NCBI RefSeq assembly: GCF_016598615.1
Contig: NZ_CP066831.1
Location: 7,874,001-7,938,000 of the forward strand
DNA length: 64,000 nt
Direction: 5' to 3'
Source of the DNA: Streptomyces liliifuscus
GTDB taxonomy: Bacteria; Actinomycetota; Actinomycetes; Streptomycetales; Streptomycetaceae
The notes under the pieces were generated by a model, which was not told where the DNA came from, searched no databases, and saw nothing but the letters and a program-made list of their open reading frames with translations. The translations under genes were made by a program, and so were the position numbers. Position 1 is the stretch's first letter, and each line of letters begins with the position of its first letter. Positions 57,330-64,000 of the stretch are shown piece after piece.

Positions 57330-58988
57330 TCAGACCGGGTCGTACACCCGCTCCACCTTCTGCGTGCCGCTGCGCGTGCGGTACGAACGGGCCCAGGACG
57401 TCGTCGCGTTCGCGGACGTGCGGCTGGACAGCACGTAGTAGTCCATCTGCGCCCGCTCGGTGGTGAGGTCCAGGACGCCGTAGCCGTGGCGGTCGGTGTC
57501 GACCCAGTGGACATGCCGGTTGGCGGCCCGGATCAGCGGTGAGGCGAGGGCGGAGACCGTGCCCTCCGGGACCTTGACGAGGTCGTCGAGGTTGTCGGAG
57601 GTCACCGACGTGACGACGAACTCGGTGGCGGCGGACGCCGACAGCGGATACGTACCGGCGTTGTACGGCACGTCGTTGGCCCAGGCCATGTGGATGTCGC
57701 CGGTGAGGAAGACCGTGTTGCGGATCGCGTTGTCCCGCAGATGCGTGAGCAGTTCGCGGCGGTCGTCGGTGTAGCCGTCCCACTGGTCGGTGTTGAGGGC
57801 CAGGCCCTCCTTGGGCAGGCCGAGCAGCTCGGCGAGCGGTTTCAGGAGTTCGGCGGAGAGCGAGCCGAGGGCGAACGGCGCGATCATGACGGAGTTGCCG
57901 ACCAGCCGCCAGCTGGTGTCGGAGGACTTCAGCCCCGCTTTCAGCCAGTCGAGCTGGGCCCGGCCGGTGAGCGTACGGTCCGGGTCGTCCACCGAGCCGT
58001 TGCCGACCTTCACCTGCTGCGAGCGGTAGGAGCGCAGGTCGAGCAGCGAGAGATCGGCCAGCTTGCCGAAGCGCAGCCGCCGGTAGGTGGTCCCCTCGAT
58101 CGCGGGCCGCACCGGCATCCACTCGAAGTAGGCCTGCTTGGCGGCCGACTGGCGGGCGGACCAGGTGCCCTCCGCGCCCTCGGTGTGGTTCTCGGCACCG
58201 CCCGACCAGGTGTCGTTGGCGAACTCGTGGTCGTCCCAGATCGCTATGGCGGGGGCGGCCGCGTGCAGGGCCTGAAGGTCCGGGTCGGTCTTGTAACGGC
58301 CGTGCCGGGTGCGGTAGTCGGCGAGGCTGACTATCTCGTGCGCGGGGGCGTGCGGGCGTACGACGGTGTCGCGCGTCCCGTACTCGCCGGTGCCGTACTC
58401 GTAGATGTAGTCGCCCAGATGCAGCCAGGCGTCCAGGTCGCCGCGCGCGGCCAGGTGCCGGTAGGCGGAGAAGTAGCCGGCCTCCCAGTTGGCGCAGGAC
58501 ACCACGCCGAAGCGCATACCGGCCACGGCCGCGTCATGGGCCGGGGCGGTGCGGGTGCGGGCGGCCGGTGAGTCCGTGCCCCCGCTGGAGAAGCGGAACC
58601 AGTACGCCGTGGCGGGCTTCAGACCGCGGATGTCGGCCTTGACGGTGTGGTCGGAGGCGGCGGTCGCGGTGGTGGAGCCCTTCGCGACGACGTTCGTGAA
58701 CGCCTTGTCCGTGGCCACCGTCCAGCCGACCTGGACGTCAGGGCCGAGACCGGAGCCGGGTGTCGCCTCGGGCGTGGGCGTCACCCGGGTCCACAGCAGG
58801 ACGCCGTCCGGCAGCGGGTCACCGGAGGCGACGCCGTGCAGGAAGGCGGGGGCCTCGGCGGCGCGGGCCGGCAGCGCGGCGGCGAGCGGGGCTCCGAGCA
58901 CGGCGGTGGCCGCGGCCGCCTTGACCACCGTACGGCGGCGCGGGGCGGGGGAGTTGGGACTGGAGAGGGATCTGAGTCGACTGGTCAC
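57330..58988 (-). CDS. phoD: Tat-exported PhoD-type alkaline phosphatase
   Basis: A 552-residue secreted enzyme. The N-terminus has a Tat signal (RRRTVVKAAAATAVLGAPLAAALPARAAEA). A Fn3-like PhoD N-terminal domain (FLHGVASGDPLPDGVLLWTRVTP) precedes the metallophosphatase domain: FGVVSCANWEAGYFSAYRHLA, WLHLGDYIYEYG, IWDDHEFANDTW, VFLTGDIHMAWAND and TEFVVTSVTSDN carry the Fe/Ca ligands. PhoD enzymes release phosphate from mono- and diesters, including teichoic acids. GTG 58988 is the likely start. No PHO box (tandem GTTCACC) is visible upstream, so phosphate control is not shown here. Confidence 0.94.
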   Translation of the reverse strand: MTSRLRSLSSPNSPAPRRRTVVKAAAATAVLGAPLAAALPARAAEAPAFLHGVASGDPLPDGVLLWTRVTPTPEATPGSGLGPDVQVGWTVATDKAFTNVVAKGSTTATAASDHTVKADIRGLKPATAYWFRFSSGGTDSPAARTRTAPAHDAAVAGMRFGVVSCANWEAGYFSAYRHLAARGDLDAWLHLGDYIYEYGTGEYGTRDTVVRPHAPAHEIVSLADYRTRHGRYKTDPDLQALHAAAPAIAIWDDHEFANDTWSGGAENHTEGAEGTWSARQSAAKQAYFEWMPVRPAIEGTTYRRLRFGKLADLSLLDLRSYRSQQVKVGNGSVDDPDRTLTGRAQLDWLKAGLKSSDTSWRLVGNSVMIAPFALGSLSAELLKPLAELLGLPKEGLALNTDQWDGYTDDRRELLTHLRDNAIRNTVFLTGDIHMAWANDVPYNAGTYPLSASAATEFVVTSVTSDNLDDLVKVPEGTVSALASPLIRAANRHVHWVDTDRHGYGVLDLTTERAQMDYYVLSSRTSANATTSWARSYRTRSGTQKVERVYDPV

Positions 58989-59038
58989 GGCCGATCAGAT
59001 TACTGACGGGTAGCGCTTTCGGTAAGGCAGAAAACGTG

Positions 59039-59074
59039 AAGGGCGGGCGAACCCGGAAGAGTTCGCCCGCCCTT
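59039..59074 (-). terminator. Hairpin terminator after the DsbA-like gene
   Basis: A perfect 14-bp inverted repeat (59039-59052 and 59061-59074, arm AAGGGCGGGCGAAC) with an 8-base loop lies 38 bases past the stop at 59112 on the minus strand. On that strand it is followed by a T-containing stretch (TTCACGTTTTC). Confidence 0.85.
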
Positions 59075-59111
59075 TCGCCGTGCGTAACGTGCGCCGCGCG
59101 TGTTGCTCGGG

Positions 59112-59912
59112 CTACTTGGTGACGCCCGCGTCCTTGAGCGCCGTCTGCCAGTCGGCGACGGTGCTCGGGTTCTTGATCACCTTGTCGTTGATCTTGATGG
59201 TCGGTGTCGAGTCGACACCCTTGGCGTCGTCGAAGGTCTTGCTCATCTTCATCGCCCAGGCGTCGTAGGTGCCCTTCTCGACGGCGTCCTGGAACTTCTT
59301 GTTGCCCTTCAGCGCGTCCACCGTGTCCGCCACCTTGATCAGGTAGCTGTCCTTGGAGAACTCGTCCTTCGTCTCCTCGGGGTGGTACTTCGTCGAGTAC
59401 AGCGCGGTCTTGTACTCAAGGAACGCGTCGGTGCTCACATTCAGCGCGGCGCCGAGCGCGCTCAGCGCGTTCTTCGAGCCGTCGCCGCCGAGGTTGCCGT
59501 CGAGGAAGGTGCCGAGGGTGAAGGACAGCTTGTAGTCGCCGTCCGTCATGCCCTTGTTGACGGTCTCGCCGACGGTCTGCTCGAAGGAGGCGCAGGCCGG
59601 GCAGCGCGCGTCCTCGTAGAGGTGGACCGTGTTCTTGGTCTTGGAGTCGCCGGCCACGATGGTCGTGCCGTTCGTGCCGCTGGTGTTGGCGGGGGCGACG
59701 ACCTTCGCGTCGGCGGCCGCGTCCCACTTCGAGGGCTCGTTGTTCTGTACGACGGCGTAGCCGATGCCGCCGGCTATCGCGAGCACCGCGACGATCGAAC
59801 CGGCGACGATGAGCTGCCGCCTGGCCTTCTCGCGCTTGGCCTGACGCTCGCGCTCGACGCGCAGCCGCTCACGGGCCGCCGACTTCGCGGCCTGGCTGTT
59901 CCTCTTGCTCAT
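59112..59912 (-). CDS. Membrane-anchored DsbA-like thioredoxin-fold protein
   Basis: A 266-residue protein. A strongly basic N-terminus (KSAARERLRVERERQAKREKARRQ) precedes one membrane helix (LIVAGSIVAVLAIAGGIGYAVV), and the rest is extracellular. The thioredoxin-like domain has NTVHLYEDARCPACASFEQTV with the redox motif CPAC, a helical insertion and the cis-Pro segment GVDSTPTIKIND. It belongs to the DsbA/DsbG-like family (thioredoxin_4) and should oxidise or isomerise disulphides in secreted proteins. It is co-directional with a membrane protein gene 46 bases upstream and probably forms an operon with it. Confidence 0.9.
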   Translation of the reverse strand: MSKRNSQAAKSAARERLRVERERQAKREKARRQLIVAGSIVAVLAIAGGIGYAVVQNNEPSKWDAAADAKVVAPANTSGTNGTTIVAGDSKTKNTVHLYEDARCPACASFEQTVGETVNKGMTDGDYKLSFTLGTFLDGNLGGDGSKNALSALGAALNVSTDAFLEYKTALYSTKYHPEETKDEFSKDSYLIKVADTVDALKGNKKFQDAVEKGTYDAWAMKMSKTFDDAKGVDSTPTIKINDKVIKNPSTVADWQTALKDAGVTK

Positions 59913-59958
59913 GATGGTGTTCTCCGTGGTGATGACAGGTGGATGGGGACTGGCGTGC

Positions 59959-60642
59959 TCAGGCGAATACGGCCGAGCACGGCGGTCCACGCCGTCCCAG
60001 GGAGTGCACGAACAGGCGCGTACGCGTGGCGGCGACCCGGCGCGTGGGGCGCGGCAGCCGGCGTACGGGAGTGAAGTGGACGGTCACCGCGGCGACCGCG
60101 ATCAGCAGGGGCCGGAAGGTGGCCGCGGCCACGGCGTCCAGGAGCTGGGCCAGGGCCCGCTCGCCGCGCCGCAGCCAGGCGGCCGCGAGCAGCCCCACAC
60201 CGATGTGCGCGCCGAGCAGCAGCCAGGCGGCTGCCGGGTCGGCGTTCGCGAGCAGGGCCGCGGCGGGCTGGGTTTCGCCGCCGGTGACGCGCGCCAGCGG
60301 GGTGCCGACCTCGCCGCCGCACAGCACGTCGAAACCGACCGAGCGCAGCGGGCCGGCGACCGGGCCGCCCGCCTTGCCGTAACAGGCGTGCTGGCCGGCG
60401 GTGAACAGCGTGTCGGCGGCCAGCTCCAGCGGGATCAGCAGGGCGGCGATCCGCCCGAAGCCGCGCTCACGGCCCGCCAGCGCGTACGCGACGACGAAGA
60501 CGGCACCCGCGATCACGGCCACGGTGGTGAGCGGCAGCGGGACCTGGGACAGCAGCACGTGCGACGCGGTGCTGAGTGTCACGACGAGTGCCGTGAACAG
60601 CGCCGCGCGCACGGCTCTGAGCTGGGTCCCGGATATGTCCAT
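59959..60642 (-). CDS. Multi-pass membrane protein with paired cysteines, upstream of the DsbA-like gene
   Basis: A 227-residue integral membrane protein with about five helices (for example ALFTALVVTLSTASHVLLSQ, TTVAVIAGAVFVVAYALAG, IAALLIPLELAADTLFTAG, AAWLLLGAHIGVGLLAAAWL, FRPLLIAVAAVTVHF) and a basic C-terminal tail. Between helices 3 and 4 a loop holds two cysteines (GQHACYGKAGG and FDVLCGGEVG), and a third Cys is near the C-terminus (GPPCSAVFA). I do not recognise the family. Location next to a CPAC protein suggests, as inference only, that it could reoxidise or reduce the DsbA-like protein. Confidence 0.75.
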   Translation of the reverse strand: MDISGTQLRAVRAALFTALVVTLSTASHVLLSQVPLPLTTVAVIAGAVFVVAYALAGRERGFGRIAALLIPLELAADTLFTAGQHACYGKAGGPVAGPLRSVGFDVLCGGEVGTPLARVTGGETQPAAALLANADPAAAWLLLGAHIGVGLLAAAWLRRGERALAQLLDAVAAATFRPLLIAVAAVTVHFTPVRRLPRPTRRVAATRTRLFVHSLGRRGPPCSAVFA

Positions 60643-60710
60643 AGCGGTGGAGAGTGTCCCACGTACTCCTGTAAGAGGTCCCTAAAGGGTTCCTGTGCGT
60701 TGTGCGATGC

Positions 60711-62039
60711 CTACAGGCCCGGAATCCGGCCGTTACGGAAGAGGTCCACGAAGATCTGGTGGTCGGCACGCGCCCGTGCGCCGTACTCATGCGCGAAGTC
60801 GACAAGGAGGTCGCCGAAGCTGTCCTCGTCGCCCGCGATCGCCGCGTCGATGGCGCGCTCCGTGGAGAACGGCACCAGCTCCGAGTGGCCGCTCTCGTCG
60901 TCCGCCGCCGCGTGCATGGTGGCGGTGGAGCGGCCGAGGTCCGCGACGACCGCCGCGATCTCCTCCGGGTCGTCGATGTCGCCCCAGTCCAGGTCCACCG
61001 CGTACGGCGAGACCTCGGCGACGAGCTGGCCCGCGCCGTCCAGCTCGGTCCAGCCCAGCCACGGGTCGGCGTGCGCCTGGAGGGCGCGCTGGGAGATCAC
61101 CGTGCGGTGGCCCTCGTGCTGGAAGTACTCACGGATCGAGGAGTCCGTGATGTGCCGGGAGACGGCCGGGGTCTGGGCCTGCTTGATGTAGATCACCACA
61201 TCGTTCTCCAGGGCGTCGGTGGCGCCCTCCAGAAGGATGTTGTACGAGGGCAGCCCCGCCGAGCCGATACCGATGCCGCGGCGGCCCACGACGTCCTTCA
61301 CGCGGTACGAGTCGGGGCGGGACAGGGACGCCTCGGGCAGCGTCTCCAGATAGCCGTCGAAGGCCGCGAGGACCTTGTAGCGCGTGGCCGCGTCCAGCTC
61401 GATGGAGCCGCCGCCCGGCGCGAAGCGGCGCTCGAAGTCGCGGATCTCGGTCATCGAGTCGAGCAGCCCGAAGCGGGTCAGCGAGCGGGCGTCACGCAGG
61501 GCGTCCAGGAGCGGGCCCTGCGCGGTGTCCAGCGTGAAGGGCGGCACCTCGTCGCTCTTGGCACCCGTCGCCAGGGCGTGGATGCGCTCGCGGTAGGCCG
61601 CCGCGTACGTCCGGACGAGGTCGGTGATCTGCTCGTCGCTCAGCGCCTTCGCGTAGCCGATCAGGGCCACCGAGGCCGCGAGGCGCTTGAGGTCCCAGGT
61701 GAAGGGGCCGACATACGCCTCGTCGAAGTCGTTCACGTTGAAGATCAGGCGCCCCTGGGCGTCCATGTACGTGCCGAAGTTCTCCGCGTGCAGGTCGCCG
61801 TGGATCCACACGCGCGAGGTGCGCTCGTCCAGGTACGGTCCGCCCCGCTTCTCCTGCTCCAGGTCGTGGTAGAAGAGGCCGGCCGTGCCGCGGTAGAAGG
61901 CGAACGCGGAGGCCGCCATCTTCCGGAACTTCACGCGGAACGCGGCCGGGTCGGCGGCCAGCAGTTCGCCGAAGGCGGTGTCGAATACGGCGAGGATCTG
62001 TTCGCCGCGTTGCTCGGCGCTGAGCTGCGGAACCGACAT
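60711..62039 (-). CDS. DUF2252 family protein (kinase-like fold)
   Basis: A 442-residue cytoplasmic protein. RVWIHGDLHAENFGTYMDAQGRLIFNVNDFDEAYVGPFTWDLKRLAASVAL is the DUF2252 core and resembles the HGDxHxxN and DFD catalytic and metal motifs of aminoglycoside phosphotransferase-like kinases. RYKVLAAFDGYLETLP, DVVGRRGIGIGSAGLPSYNILLEG and QAHADPWLGWTELDGAGQLVAEVSPY follow. Substrate and role are unknown. ATG 62039 has AGGAGG nine bases upstream. It is divergent from dnaE, and a 17-bp direct repeat lies in the shared control region. Confidence 0.9.
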   Translation of the reverse strand: MSVPQLSAEQRGEQILAVFDTAFGELLAADPAAFRVKFRKMAASAFAFYRGTAGLFYHDLEQEKRGGPYLDERTSRVWIHGDLHAENFGTYMDAQGRLIFNVNDFDEAYVGPFTWDLKRLAASVALIGYAKALSDEQITDLVRTYAAAYRERIHALATGAKSDEVPPFTLDTAQGPLLDALRDARSLTRFGLLDSMTEIRDFERRFAPGGGSIELDAATRYKVLAAFDGYLETLPEASLSRPDSYRVKDVVGRRGIGIGSAGLPSYNILLEGATDALENDVVIYIKQAQTPAVSRHITDSSIREYFQHEGHRTVISQRALQAHADPWLGWTELDGAGQLVAEVSPYAVDLDWGDIDDPEEIAAVVADLGRSTATMHAAADDESGHSELVPFSTERAIDAAIAGDEDSFGDLLVDFAHEYGARARADHQIFVDLFRNGRIPGL

Positions 62040-62129
62040 CGCTTGGTGCCTCCTGGTGCAGGTGGTGCATGACAAGTGGGACGGAAAGTGCCGTCCGCCG
62101 GAGCGGATGCCTCCGTCGTCTTCCAACGG

Positions 62130-62179
62130 ACGAAGGTACGCGGGAGTGCCCGTTCTCCCCTCACGAAGGTACGGGGGAG
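62130..62179. repeat. 17-bp direct repeat, 33 bp apart, between DUF2252 gene and dnaE
   Basis: ACGAAGGTACGCGGGAG at 62130-62146 and ACGAAGGTACGGGGGAG at 62163-62179 differ at one base. The 33-bp offset is about three helical turns, so bound proteins would lie on the same DNA face. A possible dnaE -10, TAGACT at 62207-62212, is 27 bases downstream. Confidence 0.75.
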
Positions 62180-62286
62180 ACCGCTCCGAGTGTCAGTGCC
62201 GAGGCATAGACTTCGACGCTGTCCGCCAGACTGTTCGCAGCCGGTCGGACCGTCGTCGACACCTGTTCTTCTTGGAGGCCGAAGCC

Positions 62287-64000
62287 GTGTCAAAGCCGCC
62301 GTTCACGCACCTGCACGTCCACACCCAGTACTCGCTGCTGGACGGTGCCGCGCGGCTGAAGGACATGTTCGACGCGTGCAACGAGATGGGCATGACCCAT
62401 ATCGCGATGTCCGACCACGGCAACCTGCACGGGGCGTACGACTTCTTCCACTCGGCCAAGAAGGCGGGCGTCACGCCGATCATCGGCATCGAGGCGTACG
62501 TCGCCCCCGAGTCGCGACGCAACAAGCGGAAGATCAAGTGGGGTCAGCCGCACCAGAAGCGGGACGACGTCTCCGGCTCCGGTGGTTACACGCACAAGAC
62601 GATCTGGGCGGCCGACAAGACGGGCCTGCACAACCTGTTCCGGCTGTCCTCGGACGCGTATGCCGAGGGCTGGCTGCAGAAGTGGCCGCGGATGGACAAG
62701 GAGACCATTTCCCAGTGGTCCGAGGGGCTGATCGCTTCCACGGGATGTCCTTCTGGTGAGCTGCAGACCCGCTTGCGCCTGGGCCAGTTCGACGAGGCGG
62801 TGAAGGCGGCCTCCGAATACCAGGACATCTTCGGCAAGGACCGGTACTTCCTGGAGCTGATGGACCACGGCATCGAGATCGAGAGCCGGGTCCGTGACGA
62901 CCTGCTGCGGGTGGGCAAGAAGCTCGGCATCCCGCCGCTGGTGACCAACGACTCGCACTACACGTACGCGCACGAGGCGACCGCGCACGACGCGCTGCTG
63001 TGCATCCAGACCGGCAAGAACCTCTCCGATCCGGACCGCTTCCGGTTCGACGGGACCGGTTACTACCTGAAGTCGACGGACGAGATGTACGCCGTCGACT
63101 CCTCGGAGGCCTGGCAGGAGGGGTGTGCGAACACTCTCCTGGTGGCCGAACAGATCGACACGACGGGCATGTTCGAGGCGAAGAACCTCATGCCCAAGTT
63201 CGACATCCCCGACGGCTTCACCGAGGTCACCTGGTTCCAGGAGGAGGTGCGCCGCGGCATGGCGCGCCGCTTCCCCGGCGGCGTCCCCGACGACCGCCAG
63301 AAGCAGGCCGAGTACGAGATGGACGTCATCATCCAGATGGGGTTCCCGGGGTACTTCCTCGTCGTCGCCGACTTCATCATGTGGGCCAAGAAGCAGGGCA
63401 TCGCGGTCGGCCCCGGCCGTGGTTCCGCGGCCGGTTCGATCGTGTCGTACGCCATGGGCATCACCGACCTCGACCCGATCCCGCACGGCCTGATCTTCGA
63501 GCGGTTCCTCAACCCCGAGCGCGTCTCCATGCCCGACGTCGACATCGACTTCGACGAGCGCAGGCGCGTCGAGGTGATCAGGTATGTGACGGAGAAGTAC
63601 GGGGCCGACAAGGTCGCCATGATCGGCACGTACGGAAAGATCAAGGCGAAGAACGCCATCAAGGACTCCGCGCGCGTGCTGGGCTATCCCTACGCGATGG
63701 GCGACCGGCTCACCAAGGCCATGCCCGCCGACGTCCTCGGCAAGGGCATCGATCTGAACGGCATCACCGACCCCAAGCACCCGCGCTACGGCGAGGCGGG
63801 CGAGATCCGGGGGATGTACGAGAACGAACCGGACGTGAAGAAGGTCATCGACACCGCGAAGGGCGTCGAGGGCCTGGTCCGGCAGATGGGTGTGCACGCG
63901 GCCGGCGTGATCATGTCCAGCGAGCCCATCGTCGACCACGCCCCGGTCTGGGTGCGGCACACCGACAACGTCACGATCACACAGTGGGACTACCCGCAGT
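62287..64000 (+). CDS. dnaE: DNA polymerase III alpha subunit (5' part)
   Basis: The first 571 codons of a gene that runs off the window. The N-terminal PHP domain starts FTHLHVHTQYSLLDGAARLKDMF and includes HIAMSDHGNLHGAYDFF and VTNDSHYTYAHEA. The polymerase domain follows with GPGRGSAAGSIVSYAMGITDLDPI and PDVDIDFDERRR, which carries the catalytic aspartates (DVDIDFD), then QMGVHAAGVIMSSEPI. This is the DnaE1-type replicative polymerase rather than PolC or DnaE2. GTG 62287 has GGAGG at 62274-62278. The gene is divergent from the DUF2252 gene. Confidence 0.97.
   Translation, partial: MSKPPFTHLHVHTQYSLLDGAARLKDMFDACNEMGMTHIAMSDHGNLHGAYDFFHSAKKAGVTPIIGIEAYVAPESRRNKRKIKWGQPHQKRDDVSGSGGYTHKTIWAADKTGLHNLFRLSSDAYAEGWLQKWPRMDKETISQWSEGLIASTGCPSGELQTRLRLGQFDEAVKAASEYQDIFGKDRYFLELMDHGIEIESRVRDDLLRVGKKLGIPPLVTNDSHYTYAHEATAHDALLCIQTGKNLSDPDRFRFDGTGYYLKSTDEMYAVDSSEAWQEGCANTLLVAEQIDTTGMFEAKNLMPKFDIPDGFTEVTWFQEEVRRGMARRFPGGVPDDRQKQAEYEMDVIIQMGFPGYFLVVADFIMWAKKQGIAVGPGRGSAAGSIVSYAMGITDLDPIPHGLIFERFLNPERVSMPDVDIDFDERRRVEVIRYVTEKYGADKVAMIGTYGKIKAKNAIKDSARVLGYPYAMGDRLTKAMPADVLGKGIDLNGITDPKHPRYGEAGEIRGMYENEPDVKKVIDTAKGVEGLVRQMGVHAAGVIMSSEPIVDHAPVWVRHTDNVTITQWDYPQ

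Noticed and set aside
1..64000. Prophage, integrative element or secondary-metabolite cluster
   Set aside because: No integrase, transposase, phage structural gene, PKS or NRPS gene or attachment-site duplication was seen; base composition and codon bias are steady across the window.

Overview
The window is high-GC (roughly 70% or more), with strongly G/C-biased third codon positions, many GTG starts and gene families typical of actinomycetes (SepF/SepG/DivIVA polar-growth genes, DUF3040, a SAV_6107-type HEPN protein, a PASTA kinase). Everything points to a Streptomyces core chromosome; the gene order around the division cluster matches what I recall of S. coelicolor SCO2064-SCO2115 (recall, not a search). 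I see no phage, insertion sequence, CRISPR array, tRNA or rRNA.

Layout. 1-5 kb: end of a class II DAHP synthase gene, an iron-storage pair (bfd under an iron box, convergent with bfr), a sulfite-oxidase-like molybdoenzyme, endonuclease IV and a PknB-type kinase with four PASTA repeats. 5-11.5 kb: thiamine and one-carbon metabolism (TPP riboswitch-thiO-thiS-thiG on the minus strand; thiE and metF on the plus strand), an FAD reductase and an Rv2175c-like DNA-binding protein. 11.5-21.7 kb: accessory-like genes, namely a two-helix membrane protein with a Q/Y/G-rich tail, a phytoene-desaturase-like enzyme, a DUF4126 protein, an ABC-like ATPase/YhgE/TetR operon, a HEPN-domain protein, a methyltransferase and a DUF3040 protein. 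Gaps here are rich in short tandem repeats. 21.9-27.4 kb: a MoxR-DUF58-transglutaminase operon and a beta-carbonic anhydrase.

27.8-46 kb is the division and cell wall (dcw) cluster on the plus strand: rsmH-ftsL-ftsI-murE-murF-mraY-murD-(small ORF)-ftsW-murG-ftsQ-ftsZ-pgeF-yggS-sepF-sepG-divIVA. Many junctions overlap (GTGA/ATGA), so precursor synthesis (MurE/F/D, MraY, MurG), septal synthesis (FtsI/W/L/Q), the Z ring (FtsZ/SepF/SepG) and polar growth (DivIVA) are linked. A long promoter region precedes ftsZ. Strong terminators close the cluster and the convergent ileS gene, which has a translational T-box leader.

49.9-64 kb: a Lys/Ala-rich DksA-type zinc-finger protein, lspA-rluD-GNAT, a CPA1 cation/proton antiporter, an MscS channel, a dienelactone-hydrolase-like enzyme, a Tat-exported PhoD phosphatase, a DsbA-like thiol protein with a cysteine-bearing membrane partner, a DUF2252 kinase-fold protein and the 5' part of dnaE, cut by the window edge.

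Most of the window is conserved housekeeping DNA. The least explained signals are a small ORF coupled to ftsW, a HEPN protein with an intact Rx4H motif and no visible antitoxin, paired repeat operators upstream of bfr and of dnaE/DUF2252, and several short tandem repeats.
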